Of a stretch of 64,000 nucleotides of DNA, positions 26,399 to 38,500 are shown one piece after another. Within the stretch, counting starts at the first letter, position 1, and each line of letters starts with the position of its first letter. The translations under genes and the position numbers were made by a program. The stretch is from Lingula anatina (lineage: Eukaryota; Brachiopoda; Lingulata; Lingulida; Lingulidae), in assembly GCF_001039355.2 (NCBI RefSeq), contig NW_019775703.1, forward strand, positions 12,444 through 76,443. The letters are read 5' to 3'. The notes under the pieces are model-generated. The model saw only the letters and a program-made list of their open reading frames with translations, was not told the DNA's origin and did not search any database.

Positions 26399-29300
26399 CT
26401 ACTGCCGACTGCAACCACTGCAACCAGTTCACACACCCTGTCCTTTTTTTACTGAGCAATGTTCTCGTAAAATCTACATGTACTTTTTTCGCCCAATATA
26501 CAGCGAGACGAGACACCTCTACCGCATTTCACCTTACTAGTACATCGACCTTTATTGAGTGAGAAACATTTGTTTCTATCTATAATTTGTCTATCTTGTG
26601 GTCTCCAGCAAGGGGCAATGTCAAAATGCACATTCCCCAGGGGTCTAGTCCTGAATTCTGTAATCTCGATAAGGTAGACTTTAACTATAAGGCATGAGCC
26701 GACCACGCCACACACAATTGGCACATAGAGCAACTGTTTCTTTGGACAAGGGTATGAAAAACAGGCGAATTACCTGAACACAATATACCTGAACACAATA
26801 TACGCCACCTGTATAAGACACATGAAATATGACACATGAAATATCTTTCAAACCCAATGGGCTGGGTTATTTTTTTATATACCGTATAATTCTTGACACG
26901 TTGATAAAAAGACTGAATGCCGGTGACATGAAACTGTGGATCCGTGTGACAGGAAGTCCGCCCTCCATACAGTTATAATGGTTAGGGTTAGTCTTACCTA
27001 AGTGGGTCCGAATCAAAGGCGAAGCTCACTGGTACAAAATAATGGGAAGCGGACTGTCTATCACGGGGGACTTTCTGGTACATGGCACTGGTCGTAATCC
27101 ATCTTTCAGTCCGACACAAATTTAACGTGTAAAAATAATTTTTCAGGTGAGGTAGGATTTACCGGCGCTCCGGGTTCACAGGGCCCCACGGGCTCATTGG
27201 GCCCAGCCGGGCCACAGGGCCAGCAGGGAATGAAAGGGGAGAAGGGCCAACAGGGCCCCGTTGGAGCGACTGGAGCCCAAGGTAAATATTGACCCGAAAT
27301 ACTTTTAAATGTGAATTAAATGGTCATGCGGATTAAGGGTTAAGTGTATACTACTCACATCACGTGATAACAGCAATGTACAGTATATTTATCTATCAAC
27401 TGCGCGGTTAAATAGTAGTTTTTAAGTGATTTGTGAATTTTGTGGTTATATATATATGTACAGAGTTTAATTTTAGAACAAAAAATTGTACCAAATTATC
27501 AAATTTGTTGTTGATGTTATTTATATTTTAAATCAATAATGATTTTATTATATGGGACCCCGGACTTCCATTTCTAGGACTACCATTTCTGTCACACCTG
27601 AACTACCTATTCTGATATATCTCTCGTTTAATTTTATATAATGTCTTTCCTTTATAGGTAACGTTGGTCTCACTGGACCAGCCGGTCATACTGGACCAAC
27701 TGGACAAACCGGTATCACTGGAATCACAGGTACATACCAATGATCCTGTTTTCACCTTTGTAAGAGATAACATTTAATGCCATCAACTTGCATTTGTCGT
27801 GAACTTTCATTTGCATAGCATTCCTCATGTGATAATATTACTTTTTTGATAAATTGTTGTACATGTTGTGAATAGCGGTTAACCAAGACCAAATGAGATG
27901 GCGGTAGAAGTTAAATACATTTACTTCAGACTTTGAAAAATGTTTGAATTCTAGAACTTATTAGTATACAGGGTGGAACAAATAAGAAGTTAAACAACTC
28001 CATTCACCCGTATTGTTATTGGGAATACCGGTAATACAGGTATTTTACCGGTAGTTTCCAAAATGTTGCTTTCACATTCAGGGGGTCAGTGTGACAAATC
28101 ATAAAACGTATGTCATAACTTGTCTAAACCGTCAGGTTCCTATCAAGATTACTAAAATAAAAACGGTAATGATTACAATAATAAATTTTTGAATGCTAGG
28201 TAAGTGAACGGTGATATTTCAATCTTTGGGCTCATAAACCAATGCCAATGTCACACATTTACCGGTATAACCAATGATGCTCTCTATTTTTACAATAGAT
28301 TAAATGGTTTATCCCTAACAATTTACACACAAAATATCGAATTCATATCTTTATGCACAACTATAAGGCGCTCGTTCTTAATCGAGCAACTGCTGAAATT
28401 GTGTCATTTTTATTCCATCACAGGTGCCGCTGGTGCAAACGGTCGTCAAGGAGACACTGGAATGCCAGGCGCTTCCGGTCAACCCGGCGTTCAAGGAATT
28501 ACAGGAGACACTGGACCTACTGGACAATCTGGCTCCATAGGGCCCCAGGGTCCACCTGGACCCCCGGGACCACCAGGAGGACCGCCTGGACCCCCCGGTC
28601 CGCCTGGCCAGGCATCTCCCTACGGTAGGCTGTATATATTGTTTTCATTCACATAGATTGAAAGCACTGAGGAAAACGTCCTTGTGTTTTTACGTTTTAC
28701 CTGATCAATTTGAAGAACCTTTTTATAGAATAAAAAGTTACCTTGGGAAATTTGCCTGTATGATATATCAGAATTACTTTATTGTGATTTTGTTAAACGA
28801 TGTCTTATTTTAACAACTCTTGTTTGTTTATCATAGAAATATTAAAATAAGTATGTAAATATTGCACTTCGTCTTGATGCACACTTTGTTATTTGATTCG
28901 AAATACGTTTCAAGTTTCTTTTATAAAATCCATTACCTGTAGATATAGAAAATCTTTGATTAATCTTCACATATTAATTTTATGTATTTTGTACATCAGC
29001 CGTCAATGAGTGTCTAGACAACAATGGCAACTGTTCCCATATCTGCGTGGACATATACGACGGCTACTGCTGCCTCTGTGAGACTGGCTTCAAGCTGGTT
29101 CCTCTCACCATACCAGGATGCACCAGTAAGTATAGTACTCTCAAATAGTTGGGTGTATCGTAATAACGGGTGGCTAAAACTGTTACAAATTTCAAAATTC
29201 AATAACTTCAATACAGGTAGTTTACAAGCCCTTGAATTTAAATTTTGCACAGATTTCTGATAAATTATTTTTGGTCAAACCTTAAGCTGAATATTTCGAG

Positions 29301-31174
29301 TGTTACACTGCTATACTGTGCTGCTGCCTTTGTCGTCTTTTATCATGTCTCGAAATCCTAATCCACAATTATCATTTTCTAGTTGAAAATGTCAACTGCA
29401 TACATACCTTGGATGCTGGTATCCAGTGCATCTGTCATATAAACGGCGTGGCTGTATCTGTAAACGGAACCGATTGTGCCAGTAAGTACAACCGATGTTT
29501 TAAAGCATAAAATAGACTTAGAATTTCATTCAGCAAAAAGTCTGAAAACCCCAGCGATTTTCTCTTAATCGCCTAGGAAATTAAGTTCTTTAAACCAAAT
29601 ATACCAATGGTGGCCTGTGTGTAGAGCAACACACTGGTAGGTAGATATAAATATTGACTTAACTTAAACTCAATAAAAATTGGCAATTTATATTCCATCT
29701 TGTGCATAATGGCAATCAAACAAATAATTGGCTAATATATATATTGATAAATTTCAGATGACAACGAGTGTAACACAAATAACGGCGGTTGCCACCATAA
29801 CTGCAGTGACACCGTTGGAAGTTACATATGCTCGTGTCGTACAGGATTCACTTTGGCTGACGACGGACACAGTTGCCTAGGTAACCGAATCTTAGACTTA
29901 TTATTTTTTTACTAAATGCCGGTTTAATATATGTGACACTTTTCAAAATGAGAGGCATTGTTCAGGTGAATAATCCGTAGTCAGGGGTCGGCTATTGGGA
30001 AGTCAAAAGAACAGATCTAGTTTCTATGCCATGTTTCTTAAGTTTGGTAGAAACTTCTTTAAAAAGAATAATCCTATGTACCATCAACATACATTTTTCA
30101 TTACAGACGAGGACGAATGTGCTACTTCAAGTCCGTGCTCTTCTGGACAAACGTGTCTCAATACGTATGGAAGCTATCGCTGCATTGGGACACCTGCTGG
30201 AAGACGGCGGCGTAGCATTGGTAAATAGTGCTCACGCCATAAAGTTTATCATGCATAAACTTTTAGCTTTCCTCAAACATAATTTTGATACAGCCGATAA
30301 AACAATGTGGTCAAGATACATATAAATTCTCAATTCTCAGTCTGATTTATTATTGATATTTTTATAAACGACATCCGACTCGTTTCAGATATTGTTGGAT
30401 GTACAGTAGGTAACGGCGGCTGCCAGCACAGGTGCACGGACACAGGCGGAAGTTACTTCTGTTCATGTCAACCAGGGTTTCGTCTTGCACCAGACATGCA
30501 CACGTGTGTGGGTAAGTGCCTTCCAGGGTTAACGCAGTTCAGAGAGGGCCACATGGATGTGCAGTAAGCTATTGAAAATTGACTTTGATAAGCTTTGAGC
30601 GGCCAAAAGCAATTTTAAATATTAATATACATGTTTAAATTATCCGTGCGCCTGGTAGGTGCGGCTCTGGATATAAAGTCACTGCGACCCGCATTTCTAT
30701 TTCTTTTCCTTTTTTAATTTCTCCTAGATGTCGATGAGTGTGCAAACGCCACTGCAGCGGCCAAGTTGTGTCCATCTGGAACCGCCTGTATCAACTCGTA
30801 CGGAAGCTACAGGTGTTTCCAAACGACCGCAATAGCTGACAGGCAGACAGGCATTGACGAAGCTGGTGCGTATTACATTGACAGTTTGCAAGAATCATGT
30901 CATATGAACGTTCCTTCCAGGCAAAAAAATCTGCTATCTCAAAGTATATTCAAGGCGATGACAGAAACGCTACACCCCTACAGTTACGTTGTGACTGTTT
31001 CAGTCATTAAACATGTACCTGTACTGTACTTTTTAGTATTATTTCTTAAGAATTTTTAAAAGTATTTCTTAGAAGCATTGACAATTTATGACATGTGCCA
31101 TATATACTGTAGTTGCATTTATAAACGTGACCCGAGAAGTAGACAATAATTTTTTGGTTATTTATTTTTAGGTA

Positions 31175-31219
<45 letters not shown>

Positions 31220-31449
31220 AAGTACACATTTGCAGTCAGAGTAGTTATTTTGTGTGTTAATTAATTAATTAATTAATTAATATATTTATTTATTTATTTA
31301 TTTCTATTCTATTCACAGGTGTGGTCACCACCGCCCAGTTCGACGTGTTGACCATATGGACCGCCGTCATCACTGGGGCATTGATCGTAAACCTTCTGGG
31401 CAGCTTCGCCATTTGTGTGAGACAGAGAAATTCAAACGGATCCAAGTGA
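16311..31449 (+). CDS. Collagen gene C: chimeric type I transmembrane collagen with six EGF-like modules
   Basis: Exons: 16311-16371, 19695-19784, 21633-21728, 22185-22328, 23085-23264, 23492-23632, 23758-23964, 24247-24381, 24798-24932, 25525-25659, 26063-26269, 27147-27281, 27658-27729, 28424-28624, 29000-29125, 29383-29481, 29758-29880, 30107-30220, 30389-30511, 30728-30865, 31319-31449. About 930 residues: signal peptide ([20 protein letters not shown]), N-glycosylation motif NAT, Cys pair CYKGKGLC, about 596 collagen residues, six EGF-like modules, a transmembrane helix and a tail cut by TGA at 31447. Up to 30220 it is D-like; from about 30300 it copies the end of gene B, so the gene is a fusion created by tandem duplication. 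It lacks the exons equivalent to D exons 9, 10 and 14; because all introns are phase 1 the frame survives. An RRRR furin-type site (30202-30213) lies between the fourth and fifth EGF-like modules. Probable cell-surface or shed matrix collagen. Confidence 0.85.
16372..19694 (+). other. Intron 1 of gene C
   Basis: A 3.3 kb intron. Patches match D intron 1 (for example 17370-17580 to 36960-37170, 18180-18500 to 37370-37690, and 19210-19560 to 38060-38600), which confirms common origin. The GGTCA at 19221-19225 is the empty site of the inverted-repeat element found in D at 38074-38242. Confidence 0.65.
19785..21632 (+). other. Intron 2 of gene C with about 0.95 kb not in gene D
   Basis: The matching D intron is only 610 bases. 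Homology with D resumes at about 20750, so about 19790-20745 is either inserted in C or deleted in D. Inside it a stretch of about 80 bases containing CATAGGTGAAGC is present twice (about 19799 and 20119). No open frame with recognisable domains was found. Confidence 0.5.
22114..22177. repeat. (AT)32 microsatellite beside a splice acceptor of gene C
   Basis: A perfect AT dinucleotide tract of about 64 bases ends seven bases before the acceptor AG (22183-22184) of exon 22185-22328, so it occupies the place of the polypyrimidine tract. The D counterpart has ordinary sequence there. Confidence 0.95.
22706..22799. mobile_element. Miniature inverted-repeat element in gene C intron 4
   Basis: Perfect 10-base terminal inverted repeats CCAGCAAACA and TGTTTGCTGG enclose 74 bases made largely of AACGTT-like motifs. 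The matching stretch of gene D (about 40640-40670) keeps both flanks but not this insert. No coding capacity; superfamily not identified. Confidence 0.7.
26363..26396. repeat. (TG)17 microsatellite
   Basis: Perfect TG repeat in the gene C intron that follows exon 26063-26269. Confidence 0.95.
29000..30865 (+). other. Gene C EGF-like exons (six)
   Basis: Exons 29000-29125 (seven Cys, YCCLC), 29383-29481 (four Cys), 29758-29880 (DNEC, six Cys) and 30107-30220 (DEC, four Cys, then RRRR) are nearly identical to D. Exons 30389-30511 and 30728-30865 match B exons 11989-12111 and 12319-12465. In 30389-30511 the acidic pair before the first Cys is replaced (IVGC versus FDEC in B), so calcium binding by that module is probably lost. 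Confidence 0.9.
30202..30213 (+). other. Furin-type cleavage motif RRRR in gene C
   Basis: Codons AGA CGG CGG CGT encode RRRR followed by Ser-Ile. Proprotein convertases cut after R-x-[KR]-R. In C it lies between EGF-like modules four and five, so cleavage would leave a two-EGF transmembrane stump. Confidence 0.65.
31174..31304. repeat. ATT, TTAA and TTTA microsatellites in the last intron of gene C
   Basis: Three simple-repeat tracts (about 31174-31217, 31257-31281 and 31283-31304) just upstream of the transmembrane exon acceptor. Gene B has only short TTTA repeats at the same place. Confidence 0.9.
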
Positions 31450-31520
31450 TCCACCGGATAGAATATTGATGATATCCCTGCCAACAGTTCGACAAAGATG
31501 GCAGGTCCTGCGAAACCCTG
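31319..31520 (+). other. Gene C transmembrane exon with premature stop and leftover tail
   Basis: B-like exon: a transmembrane helix ([20 protein letters not shown]), CVRQR, then NSNGSK and TGA at 31447-31449, where B has a Lys codon. A second in-frame stop (TAG) follows at 31456-31458. After it the old tail is still readable (DDIPANSST, 31466-31492) through to the ancestral stop, so C has lost its FDDIPA tail only recently. Confidence 0.85.
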
Positions 31521-33389
31521 AAGAGTCTTTTTGTCTTATTTATCTCATTTGTAGTACAAGCGTAGATCGTCCGGACTTAGTCATAGCCGTAATGTTCCAT
31601 CCGGATTAGAATTAGCAGTCTTTTTGGAAGTTATTTTGTAAGCTGTATAGAATTTTGAGTGGTGATGAAAAGGGACACATGATTTGTTACAGAGATAAGA
31701 GGGAAAGAATTGTGATCCTCCTGGTCAAGCTTTGATATAAAAAACATGTTCATCTAGTTATATATGCGTAGTTATTAGGAGAATTATTATCAAACAGCTT
31801 AATGCCACAAAAATGGGAATTTATGGCCAGAGAAGTGATTTTGTTTTACCAGTATATAAAAACACTCATCCTTCTTTGGTAGGTAAATACCTATTTACAA
31901 ATATAAAAAGAAATAATCGGATCAAGAAAAATCGCAATCGCAGTCCATATAAGTATTTTAGGAAAAGGGAGGGAAACGGGTGAGTACCGATTTGCAGATT
32001 TGATCATTAACGAGTGAAGTGAAAATACGTCGACATGGAGTTTAAGACCCCGTTGTAAGGGACTCAGTTATACATGTACATGATAAGTGATGTACATCAG
32101 ATATATATCAGATATTTCAAAGATATATATTTGTATAAAAGTCATAGCATTTTTGTAAATATGAAATTTGGTGTCATTTTAATCAAAAATACATGTATCA
32201 ACGGTAATTTGGTCGCATTGAAGAATAAACAAGTACAGTGTAAATGCAAAGTGCGTGTATATTAGTGGTCGATAGAATTGAAAAATCATGTTTAATCAAA
32301 ATTACTAACATTATTATGCAATGATTATCGTCCCTTCACTACAGAAATGTGATCATCAGAAGAATAATAAAAACGATGACAAACTACATAGAAAACGACT
32401 TTTCACCATTATACATGTACCACGCCCATGTGCAGACACAAAACCAACCACGTTTGACCGTTGGACGGCGTACTTAGACCACAACCCTAGGACACCACCT
32501 AGGGGTCTCATGATTTCGCGGTTGACGGTCATCTGGATAACAAACGCCGTGCACCACCCTGCCCTTGTGGTCGATCTTTGCTGGACACGCCCGTATACAC
32601 CTCTCTCACACACACGCATAGCGTAGTGTTTATATAACAAGCAAGCATGCGTGTAACCTTAACCCTGCGGAGACACATATATTGACTTAATATTGGCTAT
32701 GGAAATAACTGGTGTGTTTTGGACTAAGCGTGGGCGAAGCAGTTTTAAAGGAAATGAGCACTTGACTCCTTTCCACGGTTGTCGTTGTACGCTCCCTGTT
32801 GGTCTCAAGATAGTGGATACGATATAGAGTTTTATTTAAAATATTCAGGAACAGGTATATCAAGCTGATATAACATTGTCCCTACAAATCACGCCCATCC
32901 ATTCATCCATGCGTCCATCTATCCGTCTTTTTATCCGTCTGTCCATCCGCCCATCGGCCCCTATATCTACTTATCAGTTCGTTTATTTATATATTCATTT
33001 ATCTATGTATTTTTATTCATGATAACGACAGATAATATGTGTTAAAAGTATGGTCTGTTATATGGAAACTTCCGGTTTTACGAAATTTCGTGTCTGGGTC
33101 TCTTTAACAGTTCTAGATTATAAAATTACCTTTAAATTTAAAAAGCAAGGGCCGATATCACAAAAATGTGGATCAATATCTACGGCATTATATTGGAAAG
33201 AGAAGAAAAAAGTCTTAAGCTACAAATTGGCCCCGATTCCCAAATCAATAATCCTGTAGCACGTGTGGCAACGCCCATTAAAAATAACACGTATTGTTAA
33301 CGATACTTCATTATACACATTCATTGTCCAGTGTCGTTGCATAATATCTTCCGCTTTATCCCCCTTCCGTATTTCTTATTCAATGACCC
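31450..33389. other. Intergenic region C-D, first part
   Basis: 3' flank of C, homologous to the 3' flank of B (13099 onward) with many small indels. Block 32330-32690 matches 14130-14480. No gene was recognised. Short frames such as 32321-32626 belong to this non-coding duplicated block. Confidence 0.6.
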
Positions 33390-33390
33390 T

Positions 33391-33496
33391 ACTTGCTATA
33401 AAGGCGGCGGCGAGCCGTAACAAAATCTCACCCATTCACAAACGAAGGTTTACCGAGGAAAACATGCGGCAAAGGGACGCTTGGCGTTTCTGTTTT
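33391..33496 (+). promoter_or_regulatory. Candidate core promoter and first untranslated exon of gene D
   Basis: TATAAA at 33397-33402 is followed by a GC-rich block and about 80 bases conserved with 14936-15024 upstream of gene C, up to the potential donor TTTT|GTTAAG at 33496/33497. The next exon would start at 35477 after TTTAAG and contains the ATG at 35560. Confidence 0.42.
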
Positions 33497-35559
33497 GTTA
33501 AGACCACTCTTTAAATATGCTTGTTTAATGTCCATGAATGGCTTTTGTGTGCTATTCAAGGATTACATTTGAAATATACCCCTTGGCATCTGTTAATTAA
33601 TCATTAATGCTTTATTTTGCATGTATTGAAAAGTAATTAATCGCCTCCCATTGCGAAAAAGTATGGAAAAATGAAGAAAGAGAAGGGGAGGGGAAAGAGA
33701 AGGAGAGAAAGAGAGAAAGAAAGAGATAGGGCAAAGGAGAGAGAATGAGAGAAAGCGACAAGCGAGAGAGAGAGGGGGGGAGAAAGTGGGAGAGAGAGAG
33801 AGAGAGATGGTGGGAGAGAAAAGCGAGTGAGAGAGGAGATGAGAGAACATACCCCGTATCTTTTTGGCGGATGAGACGTTAAATGGTACAGTATAACTGT
33901 TTTTGTGAAATCAATCTTTTTGAGTCGCAAAACAATAAACAGTGACCTAAAGAGAGAACGAAAGCCAACAATGTAAAAACCCACAGCGCTGCCTGAACTA
34001 ATACTTCAACTAATACTTCAACAGCGCGCTTCACACGCTCAATAACAATGTAGAATATCACCCATGGGGATATTGACTACACTGTGCTCTATTCTGCCTG
34101 TACTTCTGTATGTCTGTACACTGACATATACTGAACTCCCCATGAGGACCTTGAAATTCAGGGTGAAAAAGATGGTATACTCTAATTTTCCAACTTATTA
34201 TCATGTTTATTCTTCTTTATTACCCTTTAAAGCTTTAAGGAAAGTGCTACATCTTAATTACGGTGAGAGTTAAAATAAAAAAAAATATATGTTTGACCTC
34301 AAACACAGGGTATGTGCTGGGCTCAAGGGGCTTTAAAACCAATTAAAGATAAACACATTTTACAGTAAAATGTACCAGTTGTTACTTGTGAAAAGTTGTG
34401 TTTGTTACAAATGAAATATAACAGCTACACAATAATTATAATGGCATACTGTGCTGGTACCTCAATGATCTTGAAGATTTAATTGGATTCATTCTTGTGC
34501 AAATGAATCCTACCAATTAAGCGTTCTACATCAATCGTACTAATTGAATTTGATATCAGTGCGTCGAGGCTAGCAGTACTTTGTTAGACAGAAGCAAAAT
34601 TATAAAGTTAATTAAATGTTTTATTATTCACTCTTGGGTGACTTCAGGGAATGGCTTAGTAGTATTCCGAAAGTCGGTGCCTTTGTGCCCCTTTTAAACA
34701 TATGAAGATACCATTCAGCACTGTGCATGTCTTCTTGCTCAACGCTGATCCTGCTCTTTGACAAAGTTGCCCTGGTCACTGTTCATCGCGTAAGAGTTCA
34801 GCTTACAAAGCATCGAAACCTTTACCTTTAAATCTACAATGCAATCATACGGATCGACTCAGTGATCACATAACAATGGGACCCCTTGAGAAAGTAAGAA
34901 ATAAGTCCACGCAATGGCATGCATACGCGTGTTTTGTTATCGTATTGGCCCTGTTTGTTTGTGCATGGAAAAGGGGAGGCTGTCTTAACCCACTCTCTCT
35001 TAGAGCGTCCCAAAGCTAAGGCCGCATCGAAAGGGCGTCAACCCGAGGACCGCATTTATAATCGGATAGAGCACGGTAAGACTGTATATACACTTCAGTT
35101 ATTTAATAGTATCTTTTCATAGTGGAATTTATTAGTGAATACTCATAATAATAAACTTGACAGTTAAGTATTTGATTTAGAACTCTGCTCAGGGTGGTGT
35201 TTAATGGTATTGGGAAAGAGTGATCTTACGGGTGTTAGCGTACGGGTCACTTGTATTTTTATGAAAGCAAAAATGTGTGCTTTTTTTAAAAATTGACAGT
35301 TTATGTTTGACTCTATCGTGGCATAATATCAAATGTCAGTTTAATGCATAGTTTATTCACAAAATGGGGTCATTACGTAATATACGCCTCGTAGGTTTTA
35401 TTCACTGAACACGCAATATCAAGTTTTTCAAACAAAGGTATCCTTTAAAAATACCTGCGTTCTATTTTGATTTAAGCTGTTGGCAGGAACACGCAGACTA
35501 CGACAGCTATATCTGTTTACCTTAAGACACGCAAATCAGGCGGCATCGTCTCTTTAAAA
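33497..35559 (+). other. Putative 5' UTR intron and upstream region of gene D
   Basis: Contains a GA-rich low-complexity stretch (33660-33842) absent from the C counterpart, and blocks homologous to 15120-16310. Frames on the minus strand rich in Ser, Leu and Pro here are products of the GA repeat. Confidence 0.5.
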
Positions 35560-38500
35560 ATGGCCGGTCGCAACGGGGCCACACCCTTTCTGGTATTGGC
35601 GGTGTTACTGCTTGAAGGAGGTGAGTCTTTAAGTCTTTTTGTCATCCTTGCACTCCGTAAATAGTATATTGACAGTAATTTGTAACATTCCTTATTTTAA
35701 AATATAATATTGATCTATTTGCCAAACTCAAGTATTACACTGATATATATTGTGTGGAGGGGATTTTCTTTGTCGACAGTGTTTTGATAGCTATACAATG
35801 AATCGTTATTGTGTCGCAAAGTTGTAAAGGATAACAGCAGCAATTAGCCACGAATTGATAATATAATAATCGAAAAAAAACCCGCACAATGATTACTCGA
35901 GGGCGACGATTTTTTTATTGACATGATAACATAACATACAGTCATGAATACTCCAACAATTAATATAGTAATACAACAGCTTAACTAGCAGAGTAGTATC
36001 ACTCTATATACTTACATGCAATATAACCGTGCCTCTGATAGTATATTGTTATGTCAATAAATAATTAAATTGACCACACATAAGCAACTGATTTTCCTAA
36101 ATACAGATAAAAAACATTTGATGTATTATATTAAAAACACCGCATGATTTACCCTCGTTAATACCAATATCACTCACACATTCACCCGCATACATACTTG
36201 TCCCCACATGAGGGCCTCGATCTTAGTAGTATCATCACTTATAATCATTCATAACATCACTATATATCGGGGGCATGCTGTTGCCGTACTAGTACATGTG
36301 TGCATGGAGAAAGTATGAACATTTGAACGTCCCTGCCTTATAACAGTAACTTTAACTGTTGACATCTTCAAGGGAAATCTATTCGTTTATCGGACGATAC
36401 TATTTTTGTTGACGAATGAATGAATGAATTAATGAGTGATTTTTTCAGAAATTGCTATCGCACATAAAAACTTAGGATAGCATATAAAAGACCGTAGACT
36501 TATTCCCACTATACTATAACATATATTATGTGCCTATGTTGAATGCGTAAGTTTCAAATTCTGTCATGTTTATGATAGCCATGTATTTTCTCTCAATGAC
36601 TCCATTGTAATAGATACCTGACACGGCCATACTCAACAAAACCTTTAGCACGGAAGATTGACCAAATTATAGGTTGTAAAGAGGGATTTTTCAGCACAGT
36701 GAGGCATAGAGGATACTGTAGTAACATTTATAAAGTGCCCATGCCTTGAAGAAGATAGAAAATCATCAAGAGATAGCTCTTTAAAAACTCTACATCTTCA
36801 GAATAAGCGGCCCGCTAAATCAATTCAGCGGATCAGATGTTTAACATGCAAATAAATATCAATTAAATTTTCTTAGCATACAACTTCAGTTTGTTTTCTC
36901 GAAAGCTAACTCTAACCTCAACAGGTTTAATTTAAGCGTCTTCGTCCCAGGTCAAAAGAAAACTGCGGATTATAGTGATCGAATGTCCATATCAGAGGGA
37001 TAAATTTCAGGGTGATTGAATTATGGAGAAGATTTAAACTTGGTGTAAGATTCACCTGTACTTGTTAATTCCTGTATTCTGGTCCCTGTGCGAGCAGTAT
37101 CCAGCGTCGGTAGTACTGATATAGCCAGGTAGGGGTCCTCGTACAGCTGACTGTCAGGAGGGGCGTTGCTATACCTTTTACGGGTACATATGCTATGAAA
37201 GAAGCTGATCTAGCTCTTTATAATAACAGCCATGCATTTTACTAATATTCTATCAGTAGGTAAAAATATATACAGGCCTGGTTGCTACATATTCCATTTT
37301 TTGCAACAAATACAACGTAAGAAAATAGAAAGGATGAAGTCGTTTTTTGAGTTTTGAAAGAGAGTGTAAAACCTCAAAGTGACACCGGATAAGATCAGAT
37401 GAACGCGACAAGTTAATTTTAAAAGGGCGGGATGTACTTTTAATTTTACTTTTGCCTCCGGTCATCGAGTCCAGTTTTGTTAAAAATGTTTGACCATTGT
37501 CAGCATCCCATTGAAACAAAACATGGGTTCGATACCTTTGTTTATGCTGGGGATATACACAACGAAAAGGCGCCGAGGCATAATATTATCGATGTCATAA
37601 CGCCATTCGTAGCAAATTCAATAGGGCGTCGTTAACAGAAGTCCTGATCTGTTAAGTAACATGCCTTTCAATAGGTGCTAGTTTTCCTTCAAAGCATTTT
37701 TGAAAGTCTCCAAAAAAGTTATGTCCGAGGCCACACCGTTGTGCTTGATCGGTTTGTCTACTAACATTCCAGGCAAAAATTACAATAAATCTGATCTTAC
37801 AGTTAATACATCTATGGGTTCACATTAACAGGCTGGTTATTCAAGTTAAAAAATGACATCGGTAAAATTACATAAGACTAAATAAGGAGCTATAAGAAAT
37901 ACAATTTTAAAGTAGGTTAACATTTGGAATCGTTAACTCAGAGTGGATTTAAGTATTTGGATTGCCTTGTTGCTCATAAGTTTTTGCTCTTTTTATACGA
38001 ATAAAGATAAAAAGGTGAAAAAACTGTATACTGTATCAATTTTCACAAATGTGTTTCTGGACTCATTAGGTCACAGGGGCGGATTTAGGCCGTCTTCTGG
38101 GTCTTCCGGAAGACGGTCAGATTTTCAAGTTTACATTGACGGGTATCTATTTTTTTCTGTCGGAAGACGGTCAAAAATTGGAAGTTGGCTCAACAAAGAT
38201 AATTTGGAAGACTGTCAGAAAATATCTCTGGATCCGCCCCTGGGTCAAGATCCCTCATATTTGTTCACAGCTCTGTTCTAATATCAAACACGATGTTATA
38301 CAATGTATGGTTATACCAAGTTCCCCTGGTGTTGTATCCTTTTTTTCATATCTAGGGCTCCGGTGAATAGGAAAATGTGTTTACTTTAGTTCGAGTAAAT
38401 TCATTTGAAATGAAGCGTGTGTGAATACATTTTTGGAATGGGTCTTCGTAAGAGCACGGCAACAATAGTATACTTTTTTTTATCATACCCTGTGCAACAG

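Larger units (their letters stand above)
21633..28624 (+). other. Gene C collagenous exons 3-14
   Basis: Twelve exons of Gly-X-Y: 96, 144, 180, 141, 207, 135, 135, 135, 207, 135, 72 and 201 bases. The 141-base exon holds the family's Gly-Phe-Gly interruption (23554-23562). The last exon ends [23 protein letters not shown]. No 375-base exon is present, unlike B (one) and D (two). Exon 23085-23264 differs from its D counterpart at only about four positions although the flanking introns are quite different. Confidence 0.9.
11905..30300. repeat. Segmental tandem duplication, copy 1
   Basis: Runs from the intron before gene B exon 11989 through the B 3' end, the B-C spacer and the body of gene C to the intron after exon 30107-30220. 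Exons, promoters and many spacer blocks match copy 2 in order and orientation. The boundaries are estimates, good to about 20 bases, from where intron similarity switches partner. Confidence 0.8.

Noticed and set aside
26950-27075. Possible small element in the C intron before exon 27147 (AGTCCGC ... GCGGACT)
   Set aside because: It is absent from D, but the inverted ends are only seven bases and no target duplication is visible, so it is too weak to call.
30221-31449. Treating the B-like 3' exons after gene C as a separate gene fragment
   Set aside because: Phases fit exactly, no D-type transmembrane exon lies in between, and the intron shows a clean switch point, so a single chimeric gene is simpler. 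Transcript evidence could still change this.
33593-33984. Minus-strand frames rich in Ser, Leu and Pro
   Set aside because: They arise from the GA-rich low-complexity stretch and are not conserved in the duplicate copy.
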